Positions 34,537 to 44,630 of a DNA stretch of 64,000 nucleotides are shown one piece after another. Both the position numbers and the translations under genes were made by a program. Origin of the DNA: Vibrio lentus (GTDB lineage: Bacteria > Pseudomonadota > Gammaproteobacteria > Enterobacterales > Vibrionaceae). The stretch is from contig NZ_JAUFQE010000001.1 in NCBI RefSeq assembly GCF_030409755.1, forward strand, positions 186,001 through 250,000, in the 5' to 3' direction. Under the pieces are notes generated by a model. The model was not told the DNA's origin. It made no database searches and saw only the letters and a list, made by a program, of their open reading frames with translations. Position 1 is the stretch's first letter; each line of letters opens with the position of its first letter.

Positions 34537-35625
34537 ATGGCCGCGTATATATTTCGGCGTTTATTGTTGGTGATCCCTACGTTGTGGGCGATCATCACCA
34601 TCAACTTTTTCATAATCCAGATTGCCCCAGGAGGTCCGGTAGAACAAGCCGTTGCTCAGTTAGAAGGGCATAACTCTGGAATCATGGAGCGCTTTTCTGG
34701 TGGTGGACAAGAAGTTGATTTAAGCGAAAGTGACCAAGCTTCTGCCAGTGGCTATAAAGGCTCTCGCGGACTTGATCCTGAAGTGGTTGAAGAGATCAAA
34801 AAGCAGTTTGGCTTTGATAAGCCGATTCATGTTCGCTACTTCGATATGTTGAAAAATTACGCGACCTTTAACTTTGGTGAAAGCCTGTTTAAGGGCGGTA
34901 ACGTGATTGATTTAATCATCGAGCGGCTGCCCGTCTCCATTTCTTTAGGGTTGTGGAGTACGTTAATCATCTATGTGATTTCGATACCTTTAGGCATCAT
35001 GAAGGCGATACATCACGGTTCTCGCTTCGATATTTGGTCGAGTGCGGTCGTGATTGTCGGCTACGCCGTTCCGGGCTTTTTATTTGCGATCATCCTGATT
35101 ATTTTGTTCGCGAGTGGTAACTACTTCAGTTGGTTCCCATTGCGCGGGCTAGTGTCGAGTAACTTCGACCAGCTCAATTGGTATCAGCAAATAGGCGATT
35201 ATTTCTGGCATTTAGCGTTGCCTATTTTTGCGATGGTTATCGGTGGTTTCGCCACACTTAGCATGCTGACCAAAAACTCCTTCCTTGATGAAATCAATAA
35301 GCAATATGTGGTGACGGCACGAGCGAAAGGCTTGGACGAGAGCAGTATTCTCTACAAGCATGTTTTCCGTAACGCTATGTTGATCATTATTGCCGGTTTC
35401 CCAAGCGCGTTTATTAGTATTTTCTTCACGGGTTCTATGTTGATTGAAGTGATGTTTTCACTCGAAGGCATCGGCTTGCTTGGCTTTGAATCGACCATTC
35501 AACGAGATTATCCCGTGGTGTTCAGCTCTCTCTATATCATGACCTTGCTTGGCTTGGTGCTGAGCATTATCTCCGACCTGACTTATACCTGGGTTGATCC
35601 TCGAATTGATTTTGAAGCGCGTTAA
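34537..35625 (+). CDS. yejB: Peptide ABC transporter permease YejB
   Basis: 362 residues, about the usual YejB length. Six membrane helices; the N-terminus [20 protein letters not shown] is the DppB/OppB-type start. A soluble insert of some 60 residues ([18 protein letters not shown]...) precedes helix 2, as in YejB. The EAA loop is in [20 protein letters not shown]. It forms the channel with YejE. Confidence 0.93.
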   Translation: MAAYIFRRLLLVIPTLWAIITINFFIIQIAPGGPVEQAVAQLEGHNSGIMERFSGGGQEVDLSESDQASASGYKGSRGLDPEVVEEIKKQFGFDKPIHVRYFDMLKNYATFNFGESLFKGGNVIDLIIERLPVSISLGLWSTLIIYVISIPLGIMKAIHHGSRFDIWSSAVVIVGYAVPGFLFAIILIILFASGNYFSWFPLRGLVSSNFDQLNWYQQIGDYFWHLALPIFAMVIGGFATLSMLTKNSFLDEINKQYVVTARAKGLDESSILYKHVFRNAMLIIIAGFPSAFISIFFTGSMLIEVMFSLEGIGLLGFESTIQRDYPVVFSSLYIMTLLGLVLSIISDLTYTWVDPRIDFEAR

Positions 35626-35656
35626 TAGCGAACGAATAACAAGGTATTGATAATAA

Positions 35657-36679
35657 ATGTTTAACAACCCTTTAGCTGAAGCTCGTTGGTTACGTTTTAA
35701 AGCAAACAAGCGTGGTTTTATCTCCCTTTGGATATTTACCATCTTGTTTGGATTGAGCCTGTTTGCTGAGATCATTGCCAACGATAAGCCATTATTGGTT
35801 TCTTATGATAATCAGTGGTTTGTGCCTGTCATTAATGAGTATGCCGAAACAGAATTTGGTGGCGAGTTTGAAACCGAAGCGGATTACAAAGACCCTTATG
35901 TTATCGAACTCATTGAAGACAGCGGTTACATCGTGTGGCCAATCATTCCGTTTAGTTACGACACAATAAACTTTGATATTTCAGGCGCTGTACCTTCGGA
36001 GCCTGATTCAGTGAACTGGCTCGGAACCGATGATAAAGGGCGAGATGTATTGGCTCGTATCATTTATGGTTTCCGTATCTCCGTTCTGTTTGGTTTTATT
36101 TTGACGCTTGTATCGAGCGTGGTCGGCGTCGTAGTCGGAGCGACACAAGGTTACTACGGTGGTTGGGTCGACTTGTTTGGCCAACGATTTATTGAAGTCT
36201 GGTCTGGTATGCCGACTCTGTTCTTGCTGATCATTCTTTCCAGTTTTATCGAACCAAACTTCTGGTGGTTGCTAGGAATTATGGTGCTCTTCAGTTGGAT
36301 GAGTTTAGTTGGCATCGTGCGAGCTGAATTCCTACGCTGTCGAAACTTTGATTACGTAAGAGCCGCGCAAGCGATGGGCGTTGACGACAAACGCATTATG
36401 CTTCGTCACATGCTACCCAACGCGATGGTGGCTTCGTTAACCATGATGCCATTTATCCTTTCAGGCTCAGTCACCACATTGACCTCATTAGATTTCTTGG
36501 GCTTTGGTCTTCCAGCGGGCTCGCCATCATTAGGTGAGCTATTGGCGCAAGGTAAAGCGAACTTACAAGCGCCTTGGCTCGGTATCTCTGCTTTCGTCGT
36601 ACTTTCACTGATGCTTACGTTACTTGTCTTCGTTGGTGAAGCGGTGCGTGATGCCTTCGACCCACATAAACAGAAGTAA
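35657..36679 (+). CDS. yejE: Peptide ABC transporter permease YejE
   Basis: 340 residues. An N-terminal helix (ISLWIFTILFGLSLFAEII) is followed by a periplasmic insert, then LGTDDKGRDVLARIIYG, the OppC/DppC signature, and the EAA loop DYVRAAQAMGVDDKRIMLRH. It pairs with YejB. Nine bases separate it from yejF. Confidence 0.93.
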   Translation: MFNNPLAEARWLRFKANKRGFISLWIFTILFGLSLFAEIIANDKPLLVSYDNQWFVPVINEYAETEFGGEFETEADYKDPYVIELIEDSGYIVWPIIPFSYDTINFDISGAVPSEPDSVNWLGTDDKGRDVLARIIYGFRISVLFGFILTLVSSVVGVVVGATQGYYGGWVDLFGQRFIEVWSGMPTLFLLIILSSFIEPNFWWLLGIMVLFSWMSLVGIVRAEFLRCRNFDYVRAAQAMGVDDKRIMLRHMLPNAMVASLTMMPFILSGSVTTLTSLDFLGFGLPAGSPSLGELLAQGKANLQAPWLGISAFVVLSLMLTLLVFVGEAVRDAFDPHKQK

Positions 36680-36688
36680 GGATAAGTT

Positions 36689-38332
36689 ATGACTTCAAAT
36701 ACAGCTCCTACTTCAGGGTCAACAGCAGAGGCTTCTAATGTATCTCCAGTTCTGACCATAGATGAATTGTCTGTCGGTTTCGGGCGTAAAGACTCGATAG
36801 AACAAGTGACGCAAGACGTTTCGTTGGAGATATACAAAGGTGAGACACTCGCGCTGGTGGGTGAGAGTGGCTCCGGTAAATCGGTCACGGCTAACTCGAT
36901 TTTAAAGTTGTTACCTAAAGGTTCGTCGCACTACTTAAACGGTAAGATTAACTTCTCTGGCACCGATATTCTGAGTTGTTCTGAAAGACAATTGCGCGGG
37001 ATTCGTGGTGGCCGCATCGGCATGATCTTCCAAGAGCCTATGGTTTCGCTTAATCCGCTTCATCGAGTCGGTAAGCAGCTGGTTGAAACTCTTTCTATTC
37101 ACCGAGGAATGCGAACCAATAAAGCTCAAACCTTGGCGATAGAATGGTTATCCAAGGTTGGCATTCGCTACCCAGAGCAAAAGATTTCAGCTTACCCGCA
37201 TGAGTTGTCTGGTGGAGAGCGCCAACGCGTGATGATCGCGATGGCGCTGATCAATGAGCCAGAGCTACTTATTGCTGATGAGCCGACAACAGCATTGGAT
37301 GTATCGGTACAAGCGCAGATTTTGGATTTGTTGAAAGACCTACAACAAGAGCTGGGTATGGCGATGCTTTTCATTACCCATGATTTGAGTATCGTTCGTA
37401 AAATTGCCGACAGAGTGGCGGTAATGAAAGACGGCCGCTTAGTTGAAAGCAATGACTGTAAAACACTCTTTAATGCACCATCTCATCCTTACACTCAAAA
37501 GCTCATCAATTCTGATCCAAAAGGTTTGCCTGTTCCTGTATCTCCGGAAAGTAAACCCCTGCTCAACGTCGACCAACTGCGTGTTTGGTTTCCGATTACT
37601 GGCGGTCTATTCAAGCGCACGATTTCGTATGTTAAAGCGGTCACCGACATGGAGTTCAGCTTGAAAAAGGGGCACTCAATCGGTTTAGTTGGAGAGAGTG
37701 GCTCTGGCAAATCAACAACCGGTATGGCGATATTGAAGTTGGTGGAGAGTGAAGGTTCAATAACTTACGCAGATGAACAAATTCAAGGCTTAAACCGCCA
37801 ACAGATGCTACCGTTTCGAAGCCGTATGCAAGTGGTTTTTCAAGACCCATTCTCGGCATTGAACCCTCGAATGTCGGTCGCTCAGGTGATTGGCGAAGGT
37901 TTGTTAGTGCATCAACAATTGGATGAGCACGAACTCGACCAACGCATCTGTGACGTAATGAGAGAGGTTGACCTCGATCCTGAGACTCGCCATCGTTACC
38001 CGAATGAGTTTTCTGGAGGCCAAAGGCAGCGTATTGCGATTGCTCGTGCTCTGATCCTTAAGCCAGAGTTTATTTTGCTCGATGAACCGACCTCGTCACT
38101 CGACAGAACGGTTCAAGCGCAGGTGCTGGATCTGTTGAAATCACTTCAAGAAAAGTATGGTCTAACTTATCTCTTTATCAGCCATGATCTGAATGTCGTG
38201 AAATCCTTGTGTCACTACACCATTGTGATGAAAGCAGGGGAGGTGATTGAGAAAGGGGATACAGAGATACTGTTTAGTGACCCCAAGCATGAATATACGC
38301 AGCAGTTAGTTTCGCTATCTAACATAAACTGA
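36689..38332 (+). CDS. yejF: Peptide ABC transporter ATPase YejF (fused double ATPase)
   Basis: 547 residues with two complete ATPase domains. Walker A motifs are [12 protein letters not shown] and [11 protein letters not shown]. Signatures are [16 protein letters not shown] and [16 protein letters not shown]. Walker B regions are [13 protein letters not shown] and [13 protein letters not shown]. It powers YejABE transport. A 20-residue low-complexity Ser/Thr start ([17 protein letters not shown]) precedes the first domain. Confidence 0.94.
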   Translation: MTSNTAPTSGSTAEASNVSPVLTIDELSVGFGRKDSIEQVTQDVSLEIYKGETLALVGESGSGKSVTANSILKLLPKGSSHYLNGKINFSGTDILSCSERQLRGIRGGRIGMIFQEPMVSLNPLHRVGKQLVETLSIHRGMRTNKAQTLAIEWLSKVGIRYPEQKISAYPHELSGGERQRVMIAMALINEPELLIADEPTTALDVSVQAQILDLLKDLQQELGMAMLFITHDLSIVRKIADRVAVMKDGRLVESNDCKTLFNAPSHPYTQKLINSDPKGLPVPVSPESKPLLNVDQLRVWFPITGGLFKRTISYVKAVTDMEFSLKKGHSIGLVGESGSGKSTTGMAILKLVESEGSITYADEQIQGLNRQQMLPFRSRMQVVFQDPFSALNPRMSVAQVIGEGLLVHQQLDEHELDQRICDVMREVDLDPETRHRYPNEFSGGQRQRIAIARALILKPEFILLDEPTSSLDRTVQAQVLDLLKSLQEKYGLTYLFISHDLNVVKSLCHYTIVMKAGEVIEKGDTEILFSDPKHEYTQQLVSLSNIN

Positions 38333-38360
38333 CTTTATTCATGTTTGTACAATACGTAAT

Positions 38361-38395
38361 AAAAAAGAACGATACTTAGCGTATCGTTCTTTTTT
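38361..38395. terminator. Bidirectional terminator between yejF and the ABC importer operon
   Basis: AAAAAAGAACGATAC, loop TTAGC, GTATCGTTCTTTTTT: a 15-bp perfect stem with A and T runs. It serves both converging operons. Confidence 0.9.
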
Positions 38396-38444
38396 AGTTT
38401 TAATTACTGGTAAAGGCTAAGCCATTGCATCGAAATATCTAAAT

Positions 38445-39542
38445 TTAACGCATTAGTACATTACGAGTGAATTGCTTCTTCAGATAAGCACTGTACTCAG
38501 AGTTAAACGGTTCGGTTGAGTTGTTGCGCATATCTTGTGAGATCAGCGCCTTAGAAGAGTCTGCATCTGGGTGTTGTGGCGCAGTGCCAAACTCCGCGTT
38601 CAATGCTGTTTGTGTGTCTGCTGACGTCAACCAATTGATAAAGACGAGTGATGCGGCTTGATGCTGGCTGTTTTTCGCTACAGTGACAAAGTTACCACCG
38701 CCAGACATGCCAAATTCAGGGATATAGAACTTAAGGCGATCTGTGATTGCGCCTCGTTTTTGTAAACCAGCTAAGTGGTCTTCCCATGCCGGTGCTAATG
38801 TAATTTCGCCGTCATTAATACGAGTTAGGCTATCTGCGTTGGATGCTGTGATAAGCATGTCTTCTTCGTTAGCTTCAAACCAATCCCAAGTTTGAGCCCA
38901 AGATTTCACGACTTTTTTATCTAGTTTGTTCGTCATGTCAAAATCACCCGATACGTGACGGATGCTGGATTCGATAAAGCGCTGACCTGCACCACCACCG
39001 TTTGGATCGTTGACACCAAATGCCATTGGGTTGCTTTTGATGTAGCTTTCCATCTCTTCAAAGGTCTGTGGTAAATCAGACTCTTTGATACGGCTAGGAT
39101 CGTAAGCTAGACCGGTTTGGTTACCCCAGAACGTGACGCCATAGCCTTTAGAGTTAATCCCTTCTGCCGACTGGTTCAGCTTTTGAATTTCTGGAAGCTT
39201 ATTTAAGCTTAACAGAGTGTTTTCTAGTTTGAATGTGTTCAACGCTGTTGGGCCAAGTGCCACGACATCCATTGAGCCTTTATCACGACGGCTTTCAGCT
39301 TGAAGCTTGTTACGGTTACCATCGTGAGTACCTTCTGGGATACGAACTTTAATGCCAGTCTCTTCTTCAAAGCTTTTGACGAACTTTCTCCAACCTGGTT
39401 GTAGGTACCATACAGAGAAAGTCACCGAGCCTTCTTCTTTTGCCTTAGATTCAATTTCATTCCACGTCATTGTATTCACATCGTATGCAAAACTAGAAAA
39501 TGCTGTGGTGCTAAGTAGTGCTGCTAGTAGAGTTTTTTTCAT
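38445..39542 (-). CDS. ABC importer, periplasmic substrate-binding protein (PotD/iron-type fold)
   Basis: 365 residues with a signal peptide (MKKTLLAALLSTTAFSSFA-Y). The mature protein is a type-2 solute-binding protein: GSVTFSVWYLQPGWRKFVKS, FEEETGIKVRIPEG, DVVALGPTALNTF, WGNQTGLAYDPSRI and FINWLTSADTQTAL. It resembles the polyamine / iron / phosphonate branch, not the sugar branch. It is the last gene of a minus-strand operon ATPase-permease-permease-binding protein. The divergent operon encodes a glycerophosphodiesterase and a 2H phosphoesterase, so the ligand is likely a phosphodiester; that is inference from context only. Confidence 0.85.
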   Translation of the reverse strand: MKKTLLAALLSTTAFSSFAYDVNTMTWNEIESKAKEEGSVTFSVWYLQPGWRKFVKSFEEETGIKVRIPEGTHDGNRNKLQAESRRDKGSMDVVALGPTALNTFKLENTLLSLNKLPEIQKLNQSAEGINSKGYGVTFWGNQTGLAYDPSRIKESDLPQTFEEMESYIKSNPMAFGVNDPNGGGAGQRFIESSIRHVSGDFDMTNKLDKKVVKSWAQTWDWFEANEEDMLITASNADSLTRINDGEITLAPAWEDHLAGLQKRGAITDRLKFYIPEFGMSGGGNFVTVAKNSQHQAASLVFINWLTSADTQTALNAEFGTAPQHPDADSSKALISQDMRNNSTEPFNSEYSAYLKKQFTRNVLMR

Positions 39543-39557
39543 TGTATCCTCACGAAA

Positions 39558-40403
39558 TTAAGCTTTACCCGTCGATTGAGACAAGTAATTTCCTTTCAAT
39601 AAACGTTCAATTAGTAACATTAGTAGTACATTTGGAATGACTAGAATCAGTGATACAACGGCAGCATCAGGTCTGATAAATGAGTAACCCAAAAACGAAT
39701 ATAAGATTGTTGGAACGGTAATAAAGTCAGGGGCACCCAGTACGTAAGACATGTTGAACTCCTCAATACTGATTACCAAGCAGAAGATTGATGATGCAAG
39801 TAAGCTTGGTTTTAGCATCGGCAAGAATGCGTGTTTGAAAGTACCAATTTTACCAGCTCCCATGTCTGAACAGGCATCAATCAAATCTTGCGGAATGGCT
39901 TTAAAGCCTGCTGACAAAATACGAATTGCGTAAGGCAGAGCCAGTACTGTATGCGCAATGACAATGTTTACGTATGGATCGGTTAGACCCAGCTCAAGGA
40001 GCATCGCACTAAAAAAGACCGCCAAAATCATAGAAGGCATAACCATAGGTAGTAGTGACACCATCTCGGCCAACTTTTTACCGCGAAACTCCATACGTCC
40101 AAATGCGTACGCGGTCGGCATCGCTAGAGTTATGGTTAAGATAGCAACGGCAGGAGCAACAGAGTAACTGTTACGTAGGGCTTCTGGTAGAGAGGTGGTC
40201 TCCCATACTTCTATCCAACGTCCAAACGATAAAACTTGCGGAAGTAGGTCTGGGTAGCTCCATGGGTGGTTTGGATCTACTAGAGACCAAATGATAGCCA
40301 TAGCAAATGGCACACCGAGCCAAAGTAAATTCACTAGCACAAAGAAGCTAATCGAGATCAACATGACCCATTGGGTGTTCGTTAAGTTGCGCAGGCGACT
40401 CAT
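39558..40403 (-). CDS. ABC importer permease (PotC-like)
   Basis: 281 residues with six membrane helices and a BPD_transp_1 domain. The N-terminal helix is WVMLISISFFVLVNLLWLGV, and the EAA loop reads IDACSDMGAGKIGTFKHAFL. It begins inside the stop of the preceding permease (four-base ATGA overlap). It forms the translocation pore with the neighbouring permease. The substrate is undetermined. Confidence 0.9.
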   Translation of the reverse strand: MSRLRNLTNTQWVMLISISFFVLVNLLWLGVPFAMAIIWSLVDPNHPWSYPDLLPQVLSFGRWIEVWETTSLPEALRNSYSVAPAVAILTITLAMPTAYAFGRMEFRGKKLAEMVSLLPMVMPSMILAVFFSAMLLELGLTDPYVNIVIAHTVLALPYAIRILSAGFKAIPQDLIDACSDMGAGKIGTFKHAFLPMLKPSLLASSIFCLVISIEEFNMSYVLGAPDFITVPTILYSFLGYSFIRPDAAVVSLILVIPNVLLMLLIERLLKGNYLSQSTGKA

Positions 40404-41269
40404 GATGCTTTCTCCATATCCACAACAACGCTTTTACGTGTAGCAAATGGTTGAGTAAGTAAAGTCAGGACAACGGCAGACAAACCGGCAAGTATCATTA
40501 TCACCATGGCAATGACTGCGGAGTTTTCCCATTCGTAGTATTGGGTTGCAGTAATGTTCATTAACATAGCCAGTGAGTAGCTACTACGTGAACCAGCTAC
40601 GGAAGCAAAGGAGAAATCACCAAGTGCGCCAATGAAAATCAGAATAGATGCAGCTTGTAGTGCTGGAATTGTTAACGGAAAAATCACCTGACAGAATCTT
40701 GCCCAGCGAGTTGCGCCAAGGTCTAGAGCTGCATCCATAAGATCGCCACGGATACTGGCAATTGAGCCGCTGATCAGGATTAGGGCAAAGGGTAAGTTTT
40801 TCCAAACCTGCAGCACCACAATACTCCAACCGAACTTGTCGTTGGATAGACGCATCGGCTTATCAATAATGCCGAGAGCTAGTAATGACTCGTTGAAAAT
40901 ACCGTGGTAAGCAATCACGTTCATAAGTAGAAACGCCGCGACCAATCCTGGAACAAACATAGGGGCACGAAGTACACCAATAATGGCAGGCTTACCAGGC
41001 ATTGGTTTGTGTAGCCAAAGCGCAATAGGGTAGGCAAGCATCACTGCACCTAATGTACCGAGCACTGAAGTTCTTAGTGAGTAAGCCACTGAGCGCCATA
41101 AAATTGGGTCGCTAACAGTTGTTTGCCAGTATTCTAGTGTCCCGTTGGTTTCTCCCATGACACTAAAGAGTCCAAAGCTCTGCGCGATTACTACGTACAA
41201 TGCACTTCCCATGAGTAAGGCGATAGTGCCGACCCCGGGAATGAGCAGTAAATAGGGCTTTATGTTCAT
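40400..41269 (-). CDS. ABC importer permease (PotB-like)
   Basis: 289 residues with six helices. N-terminus YLLLIPGVGTIALLMGSALY; the coupling loop is MDAALDLGATRWARFCQVIF. It overlaps both neighbours by four bases (ATGA), so ATPase, both permeases and probably the binding protein are translated from one message. Confidence 0.9.
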   Translation of the reverse strand: MNIKPYLLLIPGVGTIALLMGSALYVVIAQSFGLFSVMGETNGTLEYWQTTVSDPILWRSVAYSLRTSVLGTLGAVMLAYPIALWLHKPMPGKPAIIGVLRAPMFVPGLVAAFLLMNVIAYHGIFNESLLALGIIDKPMRLSNDKFGWSIVVLQVWKNLPFALILISGSIASIRGDLMDAALDLGATRWARFCQVIFPLTIPALQAASILIFIGALGDFSFASVAGSRSSYSLAMLMNITATQYYEWENSAVIAMVIMILAGLSAVVLTLLTQPFATRKSVVVDMEKAS

Positions 41270-42336
41270 CCATTCACTCCCTCTAAGAAGCGCATGCCAA
41301 ATTCAGGCAGTTTTACATGAATGATTTCACCTGGTTCTGCTGATACTCTTCCGCCTAGTTGAAGGCGAATTCTTTGCTTTGTATCTGTTCCAACAAAACC
41401 AAATACATCTAAATTATTTCCTTGGAAAGCTGACGATTCAACAGTAACGTCAAAGCTGTTGGCTTCACCCTTTTTACAAATTCCTGCATCTTCAGGGCGC
41501 CAGCAAACAAAAACTTCATTGGCTTGTGGTTTTTCTGATGATTCAACGACAAATTCACCCATGTTACAACTCACGCGGTATTGGTTGTCTTCCGAAGTTT
41601 GTTCTACATAGGCTTGGTGGATATTTGCAGCACCGATGAAGTCGGCAACAAAGCGGTTAGCTGGGCGGTAATAGATATCTTCAGGTGTACCTATTTGTTC
41701 TATGTTGCCACCATTAAGCACTACAATCCGGTCACTCATCGCTAGCGCTTCAGCTTGATCGTGTGTGACATAGATAGATGTTAGGCTGTGTTGGCGTTGC
41801 AGTTCTTTAATTTCGAAACGTACACCTTCACGCATTTTTGCATCAAGGTTAGATAAAGGTTCATCAAAAAGAATGATGTCAGGGCGAGTTACCATGGCAC
41901 GAGCCAATGCGACACGCTGTTGTTGACCTCCTGATAACTGTGCTGGCAATTTGTCTTTGTGCTCAACCAAACCAACCTGAGATAAAATCTCAGCTAAGCG
42001 GCGTTTTTGCTCGTTCTTGTCGATCTTCTGCTGAACCATACCGAAGCAGATATTGTGAGAAACACTTAAATGTGGGAACAAAGCATAAGATTGAAAACAC
42101 ATTGCTGTTTCACGTTTCTCTGGAGGGATTTGATTAACAACGCGGTCGTTCATCAAAATTTCACCGGATGTTGGTGTTTGAAATCCTCCAATCATTTTCA
42201 GCAATGTTGTTTTACCACAACCACTTGGGCCAAGTAGCGTGACAAACTCGCCTTGTTCTACAGAGAATGAGATCTCTTTTGATGCGTAAAAATCACCATA
42301 AGTTTTCGTGACAGAACGAAGTTCCAAAATTGCCAT
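41266..42336 (-). CDS. ABC importer ATPase (PotA/UgpC-like)
   Basis: 356 residues. Walker A GPSGCGKTTLLKMIGG, signature LSGGQQQRVALARAMV, Walker B DIILFDEPLSNLD, then a C-terminal TOBE domain (VFVCWRPEDAGIC). It is the first gene of the importer operon. Its ribosome site (AAGG) lies inside a 23-bp operator-like sequence that ends three bases from the start codon, so a bound repressor would block both transcription entry and translation. Confidence 0.93.
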   Translation of the reverse strand: MAILELRSVTKTYGDFYASKEISFSVEQGEFVTLLGPSGCGKTTLLKMIGGFQTPTSGEILMNDRVVNQIPPEKRETAMCFQSYALFPHLSVSHNICFGMVQQKIDKNEQKRRLAEILSQVGLVEHKDKLPAQLSGGQQQRVALARAMVTRPDIILFDEPLSNLDAKMREGVRFEIKELQRQHSLTSIYVTHDQAEALAMSDRIVVLNGGNIEQIGTPEDIYYRPANRFVADFIGAANIHQAYVEQTSEDNQYRVSCNMGEFVVESSEKPQANEVFVCWRPEDAGICKKGEANSFDVTVESSAFQGNNLDVFGFVGTDTKQRIRLQLGGRVSAEPGEIIHVKLPEFGMRFLEGVNG

Positions 42337-42338
42337 GA

Positions 42339-42361
42339 TTAACCTTTTTTAAAAAGTTTAA
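42339..42361. promoter_or_regulatory. Operator-like site at the importer start (probable ROK regulator site)
   Basis: The 23-bp near-palindrome starts TTAACCTTTTTT and ends AGTTTAA. It matches the site at 42541-42563 at 18 of 23 positions by eye. It covers the ribosome site of the importer ATPase gene. Confidence 0.55.
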
Positions 42362-42540
42362 ATTTCCAGATAGATTATTTGTAGTTTATTTCAGTTTTAT
42401 TATCGATCGAGTTTTTTCGCGTAAAAATCATTCATCGATCACGGAAAGTTTAATAAGTAATTGTTTTAAAGGGTTTTTTATTTTCGGGTTTTGTGGGCGC
42501 TTCTTCATTGACAGTAAGCGTAATATTTCGCTATTCTAGA

Positions 42541-42563
42541 TTAAACTTTTTTGGGTAGTTTAA
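42541..42563. promoter_or_regulatory. Operator-like site at the glycerophosphodiesterase start
   Basis: It starts TTAAACTTTTTT and ends AGTTTAA. One base wider it contains the perfect inverted repeat ATTAAAC-N11-GTTTAAT (42540-42564). It lies 13 bases before the start codon at 42577. An extra half-site AAAGTTTAATAA is near 42446. Confidence 0.55.
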
Positions 42564-42576
42564 TTGATGGTGTTTT

Positions 42577-43404
42577 ATGTTCAGTTTTGATGTGGCAAAA
42601 AAAGGACAGGTTCTAGTAAATAGCCATCGAGGCGATTGCATTCATTGCCCTGAAAATACCATGCCTGCTTTTATTAGCGCTGTTGAGAGAAATACCAGCT
42701 GTATTGAAATTGATATCGCGATGACAGCCGATGAAGAGCTGGTGGTGATTCATGATCCAAGCGTTAACCGTACTTCTGATGGGAGCGGTTATGTTGAGCA
42801 AATGACGTTAGCAGAATTAGAAGCGTTGGATTTCGGTGGTTGGTTCCATTCATCATTTGAAAAGACTTCAATTCCTAAGTTTAGTGAAGTACTTGAGTGG
42901 GCAATTGAACATGGTGTTGGGCTGATTGTTGAAGCGAAACAAAGGCGCAATCACCATCGCTTTGCAGAAAAGCTTACGGTATTAATTGAACAAACTCCGA
43001 ATGCACTAGATCACATCCAATTGTTGGGATTTGATCATACGTTAGTTAACCTTGTGAAAGAGTGTGTACCAAGTATTCAGCTACAAGTGGTGACGCTTGC
43101 TCGCTACCAAAATCAATTAAATGCCGTATTGGAATCGAATGCTTCTGCTGTGTGTGTGGAATACCCTTATACAACGCGAAGTGTACTCGAAGGTTATAAA
43201 AGCTCAGGTTTAACCACACGTCTGTATTTGCCAAACAAAGACAAAAATATGAAACCAACTCAATGGTTTAATCAATATTATGGCTACGACGTACATAGTG
43301 AAATTATTCAATGGTTGAGCGAAGGCCTCATTGATATGATTAGCCACGACGATATTGATATGTTGAAAGAGCTAGTACATGAAGCCGGTATGGAAGCGAT
43401 TTAA
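42577..43404 (+). CDS. Cytosolic glycerophosphodiester phosphodiesterase (UgpQ-like)
   Basis: 275 residues without a signal peptide. The GDPD TIM-barrel motifs are present: SHRGDCIHCPENTMPAF (HRG and ENT), CIEIDIAMTADEELVVIHDP (metal-binding ExD and second catalytic His) and GLIVEAKQ. It hydrolyses glycerophosphodiesters to glycerol-3-phosphate and an alcohol. The lack of a signal peptide means its substrate must be imported, which fits the divergent ABC importer. The ROK regulator follows 80 bases downstream. Confidence 0.9.
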   Translation: MFSFDVAKKGQVLVNSHRGDCIHCPENTMPAFISAVERNTSCIEIDIAMTADEELVVIHDPSVNRTSDGSGYVEQMTLAELEALDFGGWFHSSFEKTSIPKFSEVLEWAIEHGVGLIVEAKQRRNHHRFAEKLTVLIEQTPNALDHIQLLGFDHTLVNLVKECVPSIQLQVVTLARYQNQLNAVLESNASAVCVEYPYTTRSVLEGYKSSGLTTRLYLPNKDKNMKPTQWFNQYYGYDVHSEIIQWLSEGLIDMISHDDIDMLKELVHEAGMEAI

Positions 43405-43484
43405 ATCCGACTTTGTTATTGATGAACCCATCATGCGACACCGCCTAATAAATTGATTGAACCATAAATAGAGAACAACTGAAC

Positions 43485-44609
43485 ATGTTAACTCCGGTAA
43501 AACCATTACAACTAGAATTGACTCCAGGACAGAAGAAATTACTGGCGGTTTGTCGACAGCATAGCTCGGTACCGCGCGCAAAAATTGTTGAAAAAACAGG
43601 TTTGCGTAGTGGCTCTGTGACCAGTATTTCTAAAGAGTTACTGGCAATGAACATGATTAAAGAAGGACCAAGAGAAAAAGTCGGTCGTGGCCAGCCCATC
43701 ATTCCGTTGCAGTTGAACCCATACGCAGCATTTTCATTTGGTATCGCTTTCCATATTCACCGAATTGAAGTCGCTTTGGCAAACTTCTGCGGTGAAGTGA
43801 TTGATACTGAAACCATCGATTACGCCGAAGATGCGCCAATTATAGATGTACTTAAGAACATTAAGGCTCAAATAGACGTATTGGTTGATAAACATAAAAT
43901 CCAAAATGCACGCATATTGGGGATTGGTGTTTCTATGCCTGGGCCTTCTGAAGGTGATGGTAAGTCGATTCGTACTATTATTCAGATGGGACATTGGCGA
44001 GGGGTCGATTTAGCAAGCATCTTTGGTGACGTATTTGAATGGCCAGTCTGGATCGATAATGACTGTAATGTTGCTGTTGTAGGTGAGTTTTATTCTGGTC
44101 AGTGGCCAGAAGTAAAAAACATGGTGCTGTTTGAGTTAGGTCATGGTGTGGGGGGCGGTGCGATCATCAACCGCAAACTTTACCGAGGCAGTCGGCATAA
44201 TGCGGGTGAAATCGGCACATACTTCAACCTGCTTGGCGAAGAAAATAAGCCTACTATTCGTGGCTTATTGGATCAACTGGCGGCATCAGGACTGGAAGTG
44301 GATGGCCCTGAAGATATTCCGGGGTTAGATAACCCTGTGGTATCAAAATGGGTGCGTTTTGCCGCAGCACAGCTTAAGCCCATGTTAGTTGTCACTTTAG
44401 GTTGGTTCGACCCAGATTGTATAGTGATTGGTGGTTCTTGCCCTCAACATATCAGCCAAGCCATTATTGATGAAGTCGCATTAGATAAGGTTTGGGAAGA
44501 AGCTGAACGCTCATATGCAATGGCTCAATTCTCTCCTTCAAAAATTGGATCGTCGCTAAATACTTATGGGGCATGCATGTTCCCAGTATTTCGCACGCTA
44601 GGTATTTAA
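43485..44609 (+). CDS. ROK-family transcriptional regulator
   Basis: 374 residues. N-terminal winged helix: KKLLAVCRQHSSVPRAKIVE, then KTGLRSGSVTSISKELLAMN. The C-terminal ROK sugar-kinase-like domain has LGIGVSMPGPSEGDG, WIDNDCNVAVVGEF, LFELGHGVGGGAIINRKLY and HNAGEIG. The zinc motif CxCGxxGC of NagC/Mlc is missing; that position reads EENKPTIRGLLDQL. It probably senses a phosphorylated or sugar-like intermediate and controls the two divergent operons through the paired AGTTTAA-type sites. It may be transcribed with the phosphodiesterase gene upstream and the 2H gene 21 bases downstream. Confidence 0.9.
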   Translation: MLTPVKPLQLELTPGQKKLLAVCRQHSSVPRAKIVEKTGLRSGSVTSISKELLAMNMIKEGPREKVGRGQPIIPLQLNPYAAFSFGIAFHIHRIEVALANFCGEVIDTETIDYAEDAPIIDVLKNIKAQIDVLVDKHKIQNARILGIGVSMPGPSEGDGKSIRTIIQMGHWRGVDLASIFGDVFEWPVWIDNDCNVAVVGEFYSGQWPEVKNMVLFELGHGVGGGAIINRKLYRGSRHNAGEIGTYFNLLGEENKPTIRGLLDQLAASGLEVDGPEDIPGLDNPVVSKWVRFAAAQLKPMLVVTLGWFDPDCIVIGGSCPQHISQAIIDEVALDKVWEEAERSYAMAQFSPSKIGSSLNTYGACMFPVFRTLGI

Positions 44610-44630
44610 TAAAAACATCGGATAATTGTT

